DNA of 64,000 nucleotides from DQWO01 sp964478545. Lineage in GTDB: Bacteria; Desulfobacterota; Anaeroferrophillalia; Anaeroferrophillales; Anaeroferrophillaceae. A program made the translations under genes and the position numbers. Of this stretch, positions 42,662 to 50,789 are shown piece after piece (the first letter of the stretch is position 1; the number at the start of each line of letters is the position of its first letter). Location: positions 1 to 64,000 of the forward strand of contig CAYZIS010000010.1 in assembly GCA_964478545.1 (NCBI GenBank). Reading direction: 5' to 3'. A model generated the notes under the pieces. The model was not told the DNA's origin. It did not search any database and was given only the letters and a program-made list of their open reading frames with translations.

Positions 42662-42733
42662 ATGAAAAATATCTTTAAAATATTGTGGCGCTATTATTAT
42701 TTTAGCAATCCCCATCCATACCTGAAGGTATAG
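42662..42733 (+). CDS. Leader peptide of the DAHP synthase attenuator
   Basis: This 23-codon frame starts with ATG at 42662 behind AGGCGG, and reads MKNIFKILWRYYYF followed by SNPHPYLKV and TAG. Trp-Arg-Tyr-Tyr-Tyr-Phe in a row is the mark of an aromatic-amino-acid leader peptide. Scarcity of charged tRNA for Tyr, Phe or Trp would stall the ribosome there and favour the antiterminator. The stop lies between the two arms of the first hairpin (42710-42758), so stalling at the Tyr run leaves that hairpin free to form and normal translation covers its left arm. It is too short to be picked up by ordinary gene calling. Confidence 0.8.
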   Translation: MKNIFKILWRYYYFSNPHPYLKV

Positions 42734-42792
42734 AAATACCAGCGGGTAGTGGATGGGGAGCACCCATTCACTGCCTTGATAGTTCAATCATG

Positions 42793-42830
42793 AAGGCCGT
42801 GAACATTCTGTTCCCGGCCTTTTTTATTTT
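42793..42830 (+). terminator. Attenuator terminator before aroF
   Basis: AAGGCCGTGAACATTCTGTT continuing CCCGGCCTTTTTT forms a G-C-rich hairpin with a six-T tail, followed by ATTTTTG. It precedes the structural gene by about 40 bp, so it ends transcription before the enzyme unless an antiterminator forms. Confidence 0.8.
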
Positions 42831-42869
42831 TGTACAACCCAAAAGATTCAGACACGCAAGGAGAATACC

Positions 42870-43898
42870 ATGATTCTGGTACTAAAAGCCCAAGCCACGG
42901 AAGAAGACATCAACGCCATTGCCCAAAAGATTGAAGATCTGGGATTCAAACCACATATCAGTCGAGGGGAATATAAAACAATTATCGGCGTCATCGGTAA
43001 AAACGGGGTTTCCTTACCCGGCAGTGCCTCCAGTGAACTGGCAAATCATCCCCAGGTCGATATGGTCATTCCAATCATGGAGCCTTACAAACTGGCCAGC
43101 CGGGAAGTCGCAGTTGATAATACGATTATTCAACTGGGGGATCTCAAGATTGGTGAAGGATATTTCACCGTCATGGCAGGACCTTGCGCGGTTGAATCCC
43201 GTGAGCAGCTGTTGGAAACAGCAAAAGGAATTAAACAACATGGGGCCAGTATTTTACGGGGTGGAGCCTTTAAACCGCGAACATCACCTTATGATTTCAG
43301 TGGCCTCGGGGTTGAAGGACTGCAGCTTTTACGGGAAGCCAGCCAAGTTACGGGGCTGCCCATAGTGACAGAATTACTTCGTGAACGTGACATAGACCAG
43401 ATTGAAAAATATGCCGATATCATTCAAATTGGGGCCCGCAATATTCAGAATTTTTCCCTCCTGCGCCTGGTGGGTAAAAGCAGCAAACCAATCCTGTTAA
43501 AACGCGGAATGTCCACTACCATCAAAGAGCTACTGATGTCGGCGGAATATATCCTTGCCGGGGGAAATTCCCAGGTCATTCTCTGTGAACGAGGAATCAG
43601 AACGTTTGAAACTGCAACCAGAAGCACCCTTGACATCAGTGCCGTTCCGGTGCTTAAAGAAAAGACTCATCTACCGGTAATTGTTGACCCTTCCCATGCT
43701 GCCGGCAAACGATCGCTGATACCTTCTTTGGCCCGGGCAGCCCTGGCAGCCGGGGCTGATGGCATTCTGATTGAAGTGCACTATCAACCAAAAACAGCCC
43801 TCTGTGACGCTATCCAACAGCTGGATATTCAAGATTTCGGCAAGCTTATGGAAGATCTTCGCAGCCTCGCCGCCGCCATGGGTAAAACCATAAATTAG
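42870..43898 (+). CDS. aroF: 3-deoxy-7-phosphoheptulonate synthase (AroF type with regulatory N-domain)
   Basis: The 342-residue enzyme opens with a ferredoxin-like regulatory domain (residues 1-70, 'MILVLKAQATEEDINAIA'). The class-I-beta barrel follows: 'VMAGPCAVESREQLLE', 'RGGAFKPRTSPYDFSGLG', 'IQIGARNIQNFSLL', 'ILLKRGMSTTIKELLMSAEY' and 'VIVDPSHAAGKRSL', the last carrying metal and substrate ligands. It joins phosphoenolpyruvate and erythrose-4-phosphate at the entry to aromatic amino acid synthesis. The N-domain is the allosteric element for Tyr/Phe in Thermotoga-type enzymes. AAGGAG precedes the ATG. Transcription is governed by the attenuator upstream. Confidence 0.93.
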   Translation: MILVLKAQATEEDINAIAQKIEDLGFKPHISRGEYKTIIGVIGKNGVSLPGSASSELANHPQVDMVIPIMEPYKLASREVAVDNTIIQLGDLKIGEGYFTVMAGPCAVESREQLLETAKGIKQHGASILRGGAFKPRTSPYDFSGLGVEGLQLLREASQVTGLPIVTELLRERDIDQIEKYADIIQIGARNIQNFSLLRLVGKSSKPILLKRGMSTTIKELLMSAEYILAGGNSQVILCERGIRTFETATRSTLDISAVPVLKEKTHLPVIVDPSHAAGKRSLIPSLARAALAAGADGILIEVHYQPKTALCDAIQQLDIQDFGKLMEDLRSLAAAMGKTIN

Positions 43899-44020
43899 CC
43901 TGACTAATAGTGTTCAGCTGGAGAATGGAAGGCATGTGAGGCGTACTTACAATATCTGGCAGCAATGAAGGCTGCGGCGTAACGAAGAAAATGGTTTTTT
44001 TTACGAAGGCATTCAAAACG

Positions 44021-44452
44021 TTAACGAACCAATAACACCGGACAGGGAGCATTATGAACCACATAGTTGGCCACTGAGCCAAATATAACATTAGCTATTT
44101 CGCTGCTATTGTTAGGGGAAATACAGATCATATCAAACGCTTCCCGCTGCGCCACTGAACAGATTATTTTCCCCGGATCACCGCCTTCTTCCAACAGTGA
44201 GTCCGTATATATGCCCGCCTCCTTGTATTCCTTTTCATGACGTTCAAGGGTCTGTTTTCCCAACTTTAAGGCATTCTCCTTGATCATCTCCTGCTGAAAA
44301 TCCGGAATACAGTGGTATTCCAGTCTGGACAATTGTATCACCGTCAGCAAGGTTACGGTTGGCTTCAACTCATCCTTCATCTTGAGCAGGTATTGTTGGG
44401 TCCGAAAAGATGCCAGGGTTTCATCTACTGGCACTAATATCCTGAGGGCCAT
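44021..44452 (-). CDS. Universal stress protein family protein
   Basis: The 143-residue protein has the UspA fold: 'ALRILVPVDETLASFRTQQY' at the start and 'FGSVANYVVHNAPCPVLLV' at the end, where the G-S-V-A-x-x-V-V segment resembles the ATP-binding G2xG9GS/T motif. I chose ATG 44452 with GGAG nine bases upstream; an ATG at 44476 would add eight residues. It directly follows the TRAP permease gene on the same strand, with 37 bp between. A Usp protein (TeaD) regulates the TeaABC TRAP transporter in Halomonas, so a role in controlling this transporter is plausible. Confidence 0.8.
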   Translation of the reverse strand: MALRILVPVDETLASFRTQQYLLKMKDELKPTVTLLTVIQLSRLEYHCIPDFQQEMIKENALKLGKQTLERHEKEYKEAGIYTDSLLEEGGDPGKIICSVAQREAFDMICISPNNSSEIANVIFGSVANYVVHNAPCPVLLVR

Positions 44453-44489
44453 AGTCACATTCTCCTGTTTTACCAATAAATTTCAGCTT

Positions 44490-45782
44490 TTAGTGGATGT
44501 TATAAAATAATGATGGCAAAAACAGCACCAGATCAGGCCAGTAAGTAAGCAACAACAAGATAGCAATCTGAATAGCCAAAAAAGGCATCACCGCCCTGGT
44601 CACATAAATAATGTCACGGTTTACCAGGGCGCCGGTTATATAGAGACTGACCCCCAGTGGCGGCGTGCAATAGCCAATCCCCAGGTTAACAGTCATAAGT
44701 AAACCAAAATGCAGGGAACTGATACCAAATTCCGGCAATATCGGCAGCAGAATCGGCGCCAGAATCAAAGTAGCGGAAATGATATCCATAAACATCCCAA
44801 CAATCAGCAGCATGATATTTACCACCAACAGGAATATCCATGCACTGTGAATATTGCTCACTACTGCATCAGCAATCAGCGCCGGAATCTGTTCAAGGGT
44901 TAGATAACGACCAAAAGCCGAAGCTCCGGCAACAATAATCAACAAGGTGGCTGAAGTTACGGCTGAAGAAACAACAACCTTCTTCACACCAACAAACTTC
45001 ATATCCTTATGGATGAACAGCTCAACAATGAAAGAATAAACACAGGCCACCACTGCCGCCTCATTGGCGGTAAAAACCCCGAAAAAAATCCCCCCGAAAA
45101 TCAATACCGGCAACATCAAGGCCCAGAATCCTTCTCTTAAGACCGCGATCAGTTCCTTGAAGGTCGGTGGAGGCATGCGTTTAAAATGACGATTCTTACA
45201 GTAAAAATACGAGTAGAGCGAGAAACTGGCAATGATCAGGAAGCCGGGGATAAAACCGGTCATAAAAAGGGCAGCCAATGAATCATTGCTGACCATTGAA
45301 TAAAGAATCATGGAAATACTGGGTGGGATAATAACCCCTAAGATAGGCGATGAGGTCATTATCCCGACACTGAACTGCTCATCATACTGGTTTTCCATCA
45401 GGGCTGGAATCATAAACCCCCCGATGGCCACCACGGTGGCCACCGTCGAACCGGAGATAGCACCAAACATGCCACAGACCAGCACCCCGGCCATCGCCAA
45501 ACCACCAGGGAAAAAACCCACCACCGCATTAGCTACTTTTATCAATTTATCGACTATGGACCCGGCAGTCATGATATTGCCACAGAGGATAAAAAACAGC
45601 ACTACCACCAGGGCAAAATTATCCATGCTGCGAAACAAGGTTTGCGCCATCATCATAACCGGCATGCCGGAAAAGAAATAAAAACCGACAATACTGGTAA
45701 AGAATAACGACATGAATACCGGAATTGTCGCAGCCAGACAACCAATCAGGCATAATACAATAATAATATAACTGGTTTCCAT
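44490..45782 (-). CDS. TRAP transporter large permease (DctM)
   Basis: The 430-residue protein has about 12 membrane segments, and family blocks 'GGLAMAGVLVCGMFGAISGS' and 'VGMFMDIISATLILAPILLP', and 'GIGYCTPPLGVSLYITGAL' near the end. It is the ion-driven transport channel of a tripartite system. It follows the small permease by 85 bp and precedes the Usp gene. Confidence 0.9.
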   Translation of the reverse strand: METSYIIIVLCLIGCLAATIPVFMSLFFTSIVGFYFFSGMPVMMMAQTLFRSMDNFALVVVLFFILCGNIMTAGSIVDKLIKVANAVVGFFPGGLAMAGVLVCGMFGAISGSTVATVVAIGGFMIPALMENQYDEQFSVGIMTSSPILGVIIPPSISMILYSMVSNDSLAALFMTGFIPGFLIIASFSLYSYFYCKNRHFKRMPPPTFKELIAVLREGFWALMLPVLIFGGIFFGVFTANEAAVVACVYSFIVELFIHKDMKFVGVKKVVVSSAVTSATLLIIVAGASAFGRYLTLEQIPALIADAVVSNIHSAWIFLLVVNIMLLIVGMFMDIISATLILAPILLPILPEFGISSLHFGLLMTVNLGIGYCTPPLGVSLYITGALVNRDIIYVTRAVMPFLAIQIAILLLLTYWPDLVLFLPSLFYNIH

Positions 45783-45867
45783 AAACTCTTAATTGTCCTC
45801 TATCTTAAAATGAACTTGTAACAAAATAATCAATACTGAATACACGTTACCCACAGCATCAACCTTC

Positions 45868-46359
45868 TTAACTAGTATGATAATCTTCCCACATAACTTG
45901 CAATGTTCTAATAAACATCATTATTCCCATCAATGGCAAAATAGCGTAGAGAAAAACCAGAGGAATATGCAGAATAATAGTTTTTTGATGGGTGGCAACC
46001 TGCAATGCGGCCATTCCCCAACCAAGTTTGGTTATCATAACACTGTAAAACAGAACGCAAAAGTGGCTGAAATAATCCAATGGTTTTTTTAATCGGGGGA
46101 AAATTTGCGGCACGGCATCAATCCGGATCATTGCCCTGGATTTGATAGCGGCACTGCAACCGATAAAGGTCGTATAAATAATAATTTCCCGAATCAGCTC
46201 TTCCGACCAGGCCAGGGAATAATGAATAGTATAGCGCAATACCACATTGACAAAGAGCGCAACCAGCCCGACCATAACCGTAATAAACAAGGTCCACTCT
46301 TCAAAGAAGCTGAGAACCTTATCAAGCCCCCAAAATATCTTACTTATCATCGCTACCAT
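45868..46359 (-). CDS. TRAP transporter small permease (DctQ)
   Basis: The 163-residue protein has four membrane segments. The family features are the 'VVLRYTIHYSLAWSEELIREI' stretch, shortened here to its core W-x-E-E pattern, 'CSAAIKSRAMIRID' and 'YAILPLMGIMMFIRTLQ'. It holds the large permease and guides interaction with the binding protein. It lies downstream of the binding protein gene, separated by a strong hairpin. Confidence 0.85.
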   Translation of the reverse strand: MVAMISKIFWGLDKVLSFFEEWTLFITVMVGLVALFVNVVLRYTIHYSLAWSEELIREIIIYTTFIGCSAAIKSRAMIRIDAVPQIFPRLKKPLDYFSHFCVLFYSVMITKLGWGMAALQVATHQKTIILHIPLVFLYAILPLMGIMMFIRTLQVMWEDYHTS

Positions 46360-46369
46360 CCTCAGTTAA

Positions 46370-46413
46370 GGCACAAAAAAAAGGACCGGGATAGAAATAT
46401 CCCGGTCCTTTGC
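46370..46413 (-). terminator. Intercistronic terminator after dctP
   Basis: On the minus strand AAGGACCGGGATATTTCTAT continues CCCGGTCCTTTTTTTT: a ten-base-pair stem with T-run, between the binding protein and the small permease. Partial termination here would make more binding protein than permease, a usual ratio for these transporters. Confidence 0.8.
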
Positions 46414-46421
46414 TGCTGAAA

Positions 46422-47480
46422 TCAATAATCCAGGATTCTCTTATACCCCACAAAATCCTGAACTTTTTTCAAATAGTCAACCCCAATCTGGTTGGCCCAC
46501 TCTTTATGAACTTTATCGCCTTTCACCCGCAGCGTCTCCATTTCTTCGGGAGAAAGTTTAAAAAAAGTCACGCCATTTGCCTTCGCCTTGGCAATCTGCG
46601 TTTCTTCCTGTTTCCGGGTCAAAACCCGGGTTTTGGCACATTCTTCATGAATAACATCGGTAAGAACTTTTTGCAGGTCTGCAGGCAGGGAATCAAACCA
46701 TTTCTTATTGAGCAAATGGATAAACAGGCCCTGGGCATAGTTAATCTGGGTAAAATTTTTGCAAATTTCAAATTTCTTGGTGATATTACAGACAATCGGA
46801 GTATGGTCCAGACCAGTAATAACTCCCTGTTTCAATGAAATGGGAACATCAGGCCATGGCATTACCACCGGATGCAGGCCCCAAGCAGAATACAAGGATT
46901 TATTGACCGCCGCCTCGGCAATGCGGAATTTAACTTTCTTGGCGCCGGCAATGGTTTTGATTGGAATTGTACTGGCCCAGCCATAGTTACCATAACCGGT
47001 GATATCCAAGCCCATGACACCCTGGTGCAGCATCCCATCCATATAGTGTGAGAACAGAGCTTTGTTAGCGACAAACTTATTAAGTTTATCAAAAGAATTG
47101 ATCAGGAAAGGAAGGTTGATCATTCCCATCCGCGGGGCCAGATTGGTAACCGCCACTGAGGAGCACATCATCCCCTGAATCGTACCGGTCTGCAGCATAT
47201 TCAAAACTTCAACTTCACCACCCAACTGACATAAAGGATAATATTTGAGCGCAATCTGGCCGTTGCTTCGTTTCCACAGGGAATCACGAATACTGTAGCC
47301 AACTCTAGAGCCCTCAATAACCGGATGAGTGACATTGGATACTTTCATGACATACTTAGCTTTAGACATATCATATGTGGCTTTCCACTTGGCCAGCGGG
47401 TTCCCTTTAGACCATGCCTGAGGGGCCATGATCAGCATTGCCAAAACCACCAGGGTTACAACCTTACACCATCTACGCAT
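46422..47480 (-). CDS. TRAP transporter substrate-binding protein (DctP)
   Basis: The 352-residue protein starts with a signal peptide ('VTLVVLAMLIMAPQAWSKG'). Its middle carries the family signature region 'GAKKVKFRIAEAAVNKSLYSA', shortened here, with the Arg (in 'KFRIAE') that binds the substrate carboxylate, and 'GVITGLDHTPIV'. It binds an organic acid in the periplasm and hands it to the permeases. Which acid is not evident. It is the first gene of the operon dctP-dctQ-dctM-usp. Confidence 0.88.
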   Translation of the reverse strand: MRRWCKVVTLVVLAMLIMAPQAWSKGNPLAKWKATYDMSKAKYVMKVSNVTHPVIEGSRVGYSIRDSLWKRSNGQIALKYYPLCQLGGEVEVLNMLQTGTIQGMMCSSVAVTNLAPRMGMINLPFLINSFDKLNKFVANKALFSHYMDGMLHQGVMGLDITGYGNYGWASTIPIKTIAGAKKVKFRIAEAAVNKSLYSAWGLHPVVMPWPDVPISLKQGVITGLDHTPIVCNITKKFEICKNFTQINYAQGLFIHLLNKKWFDSLPADLQKVLTDVIHEECAKTRVLTRKQEETQIAKAKANGVTFFKLSPEEMETLRVKGDKVHKEWANQIGVDYLKKVQDFVGYKRILDY

Positions 47481-47873
47481 AATATTCCTCCTTCACCATT
47501 TGGGTTATTAAAACAAAACTTTTGAATTTATCATGGTCTAATACCTAAATCAAGAAAAAATCGTTCTATTTGAAAACATGTTCAAGCTGTCTCGAAAAAT
47601 TAGAATTTTTGTTTGAGTACAAGACAGGTAAAAATTATAACCGCAGGAATATATGTCATATTTTGAGGATTATAATTTGAGCCTAACGCAGTAATCGAGC
47701 AAAAAGGCCATTTTTCAAGATAGTCTTCAAGGGAATCAATTGCAACTCCTTATATATACTGGGATAATCACAACACAATTTCATTGCATTTTGACCAGAA
47801 ATGGTCATATGATACCAACCACTATATGATACATGCTATTGTATAGTCAGACTTTCTCAAGGAACGTTCAATT
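47481..47873. other. Intergenic region between divergent dctP and the DUF4390 gene
   Basis: The left side is promoter DNA of dctP, the middle is the second copy of the dispersed 138-bp repeat, and the right side holds two dyads: TGACCAGAAATGGTCA (47792-47807) and ACTATATGATACATGCTATT with TATAGT closing the dyad (47821-47847). The dyads may be operators for the downstream operon. Confidence 0.5.
47587..47724 (-). repeat. Dispersed ~138-bp repeat, copy 2
   Basis: This is the inverted counterpart of 228-365 with few substitutions, for example one C/T change in the central GCG(C/T)TA block. Read on the minus strand it begins TCTTGAAAAATGGCC. It sits in an intergenic region and codes for nothing recognisable. 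Confidence 0.8.
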
Positions 47874-48548
47874 ATGCGGATAAAATCATTTTTTTATGGC
47901 AACACCCCTTCATTTATCGGCAAAGCTATGTTCATACTTTGTCTGGCATTGCTGGCCCTACCGTGCAAATTAAATGCCAGCGAAAATAATCAAGTTACAT
48001 TTTCCGCTGACAACCCTCCCTACCTGGAAAATTTTGTTCTTGAAAAAAGTAATCAATGGGTAACCCTTTCTCTCACAGTCAGCAGCCCCTTTGATAAGAA
48101 GATTAAATCCCTGATTTTAAATGGTGTCCCACAAAGGATCACCCTGACAATCGATACCAATGAGAAGAAAAATTACCTTTTCCTGGTAAATATTGATCGA
48201 AAAATATTCAGTAACAACATTATTCAAAGCATTCTTTATGACAATCTTAAAAAGCTGTTTGTAGTCAATTTTGACGGCAAGCAACCACCCATCAAAACCC
48301 GTTCATACAAAAAAGCCCTCCTGGCTGTATCAACCTTTAATAATATACATCTATTACCGCTCAAAAAATCTTTGATCCACCACGATTATCAATCCAGGGT
48401 AAAAGCAGAAATCATTAAAAAACGCATGCCTTTCCACCTCGAATATATTTTCTTTTTCCTTGCCAGCCGGGATCGAAAAACCCAGACCTATATCCTTGAA
48501 ATCCCCCAGCAGTTTCTACCTCATGAAAATGAACACGCCGGTTATTAA
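47874..48548 (+). CDS. DUF4390-family exported protein
   Basis: The 224-residue protein has a membrane segment or signal peptide at about residues 17-35 ('AMFILCLALLALPCKLNAS'). The remainder has the beta-rich pattern of DUF4390, 'VTFSADNPPYLENFVLEKS' to 'FFFLASRDRKTQTYILEI'. The gene abuts the kinase gene with no gap (TAAATG), the normal place for this family. A link with the NtrY-like kinase, perhaps as a periplasmic partner, is therefore likely but unproven. Confidence 0.75.
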   Translation: MRIKSFFYGNTPSFIGKAMFILCLALLALPCKLNASENNQVTFSADNPPYLENFVLEKSNQWVTLSLTVSSPFDKKIKSLILNGVPQRITLTIDTNEKKNYLFLVNIDRKIFSNNIIQSILYDNLKKLFVVNFDGKQPPIKTRSYKKALLAVSTFNNIHLLPLKKSLIHHDYQSRVKAEIIKKRMPFHLEYIFFFLASRDRKTQTYILEIPQQFLPHENEHAGY

Positions 48549-50789
48549 ATGAACCTGGCCCCACATATACCATTGTCGGCTGAGTCGCATCGGCGCAAAA
48601 GGGAAAAGGTACTGATCATCTGCCTGATCCTGATTCTGGCTGTCCTGTTTTATATTGAGAAAAATTTTCCCGCCCTGCCATCTGACCTACCGCTGTCAAA
48701 TAACATCATCGTTTTTGCCCTGATTAATATCAATATCATTCTGCTATTACTTCTGGTATTCCTCATTGTCCGAAATACCTTGAAATTATTGCTGGAACGC
48801 AAACGTAAAATTGTTGGTTTTCGCCTGCGTTCCAAGCTCTCCCTGGCTTTCGTCTCGTTATCACTGATTCCTACCCTGCTTCTTTTTGTTTCTGCCACCG
48901 GTTTCATCCGCTACAGCATAGACAACTGGTTTTCGGTTCAATTTGAATCTGCCCTCGATGCATCACTTGAAATCGCCCAGGATTACTACAAAATCCTTAG
49001 TGAGCAAAATAAGATAACCGCCGGAAGCATTGCCGATGAGATAACCAGAAAGGGGCTGCTAATCGGCGAAAGCACGAAGCCGATGTTTGACTATATAGAG
49101 CAAAAACGAAGGGAAAACAATTTTACGGCCATTGCCATTTATGCAAAAAAAGGCTACACCCCCCTGACAACAAGTCATAACCGGAGTTTCAACCCTGACA
49201 AGCTCAACCGGATTACGAGCCCCAATGACTCTTTATTCCATCCACAATCAAGGGTTATTCCCCTGGATGATGGCAGCAGCCTGATTCAGGGAAGCGCGCC
49301 AATTTTTTCCGTCTGGAAAGGAGATAAAGCAGTAGCCGTCGTCGTCATTTCCCGGATTATTTCATCCCGGATGAACAATAACCTGGACGCGGTATCACAA
49401 AAATTCAGTGACTATAAACAAACCAAAAGCATGAAACAGTACATCAAGTACAGTTACGTGTTTTCCTTTGTCCTGATTACTGTATTAATCATTTTCATCT
49501 CCCTCTGGTTTGGTTTTTATCTGGCCAAAAACATTACGGAACCTTTACAGGAACTGGCTCTGGCAACCAGGAAAATTGCCGGCGGTGAGCTGGACTTTAC
49601 CATTGACATGGCAGCCAGCGATGAAATCGGCATCCTGGTCCAGTCATTTAATGAAATGACAGAACGATTAAAGGCCAGCAAGCAGGAAAGGGAACTGACG
49701 AACAATGAACTGGTAAAAATGAATGACAAGTTGGAACAACGGCGGAAATATATTGAAATTATTTTGAAAAATGTCAACGCGGGTATCATCACCCTGGACC
49801 GAAACGGCAAAATCATTACCATCAACGAAACTGCTGCTATCCTTTTCGACCTCCAGGGCAAAGACTGCTACAACAAAAATTACCGCGAAATTTTCACCAG
49901 TGAAATTATCCAGAAAATTCGTTTCTTCCTCAGAAACCAGGAACGTATCGACCAGAGCCTGGAAAGCAGAGAAATAGAGCTCAGCCTGCCGGAGCGCAAT
50001 GTTCATCTGGCGATCAACTTCACTCGTCTTGACGATGATCAAAACAACTATATCGGTATGCTGGTAATTATTAATGATTTAACCGAAATAATCAATGCCC
50101 AGAAAGCCGTAGCCTGGAGGGAAGTTGCCAGACGCATTGCCCATGAAATCAAAAATCCACTCACCCCCATTGCCTTGTCCGCCGAGCGTATCCAGCGCAA
50201 ATATTCCTCTCTGGTAGAAGAGGGAGATGAGGTATTGCACAATTGCACTTCCACCATTGTCAAACAGGTAGGAGCTTTAAAGCAACTGGTAAATGAATTT
50301 TCCAACTTCGCCCGCATGCCCCAGGCAAAACCGTCCATGGGAGATATGCATGAGGTTATCAGCGAAACCCTGGTTTTGTATCAGAATGCTCAGCAGAACT
50401 GTGGATTTATCTTTCAACCGGATGAGCAGCTTACCATGTTTTTATTTGACCCGGAACAGATGAAGCGGGTGATAACCAACCTGATTGACAATTCCCTGGC
50501 AGCCGTTAAATCCACCGGCAATGGGACTATCACCATCACAACCAAGCTTGACAAAAGTCTCCAGATCGTTATTATTAAGATCTGTGATACAGGCTTGGGG
50601 ATCAGTCAGAAAGATAAGGCAAAGCTTTTCGAACCCTATTTTTCCACCAAGCAATCAGGAACGGGTCTGGGCCTGGCAATCGTCAAAACTATCATCCATG
50701 ATCACCGGGGTTTTATTCGAGTTAAGAACAACTCTCCCCGGGGAACCTGCTTCATCATTGAATTGCCATTTAACACTGAGGCAACATGA
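48549..50789 (+). CDS. NtrY-like sensor histidine kinase
   Basis: The 746-residue protein has membrane segments at about 18-38, 52-78, 95-118 and 298-325 around a periplasmic sensing part. A HAMP linker ('ITEPLQELALATRKIAGGEL') follows, then a PAS domain near 400-510, the HisKA box 'AHEIKNPLTPIALSAERI' with phospho-acceptor His531, and an HATPase domain ('NLIDNSLAAV', 'GLGISQKDKAKLFEPYFST', 'GTGLGLAIV'). It would autophosphorylate and signal the NtrX-like regulator. The genes overlap by four bases (ATGA). The signal is not known; in other bacteria the pair responds to nitrogen, redox or envelope state. Confidence 0.9.
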   Translation: MNLAPHIPLSAESHRRKREKVLIICLILILAVLFYIEKNFPALPSDLPLSNNIIVFALININIILLLLLVFLIVRNTLKLLLERKRKIVGFRLRSKLSLAFVSLSLIPTLLLFVSATGFIRYSIDNWFSVQFESALDASLEIAQDYYKILSEQNKITAGSIADEITRKGLLIGESTKPMFDYIEQKRRENNFTAIAIYAKKGYTPLTTSHNRSFNPDKLNRITSPNDSLFHPQSRVIPLDDGSSLIQGSAPIFSVWKGDKAVAVVVISRIISSRMNNNLDAVSQKFSDYKQTKSMKQYIKYSYVFSFVLITVLIIFISLWFGFYLAKNITEPLQELALATRKIAGGELDFTIDMAASDEIGILVQSFNEMTERLKASKQERELTNNELVKMNDKLEQRRKYIEIILKNVNAGIITLDRNGKIITINETAAILFDLQGKDCYNKNYREIFTSEIIQKIRFFLRNQERIDQSLESREIELSLPERNVHLAINFTRLDDDQNNYIGMLVIINDLTEIINAQKAVAWREVARRIAHEIKNPLTPIALSAERIQRKYSSLVEEGDEVLHNCTSTIVKQVGALKQLVNEFSNFARMPQAKPSMGDMHEVISETLVLYQNAQQNCGFIFQPDEQLTMFLFDPEQMKRVITNLIDNSLAAVKSTGNGTITITTKLDKSLQIVIIKICDTGLGISQKDKAKLFEPYFSTKQSGTGLGLAIVKTIIHDHRGFIRVKNNSPRGTCFIIELPFNTEAT

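Larger units (their letters stand above)
42584..42830 (+). promoter_or_regulatory. Attenuator region of the DAHP synthase gene
   Basis: A TTGACT box at 42584 with a poor -10 about 17 bases on may be the promoter. Downstream, after the leader peptide, CCCCATCCA (42710-42718) pairs with TGGATGGGG (42750-42758). The latter can instead pair with CCCATTCA (42763-42770). GCCTT (42773-42777) can pair with AAGGC (42793-42797), the left arm of a terminator AAGGCCG..CGGCCTTTTTT (42793-42825). These mutually exclusive pairings are the layout of transcription attenuation by ribosome stalling. Confidence 0.75.
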
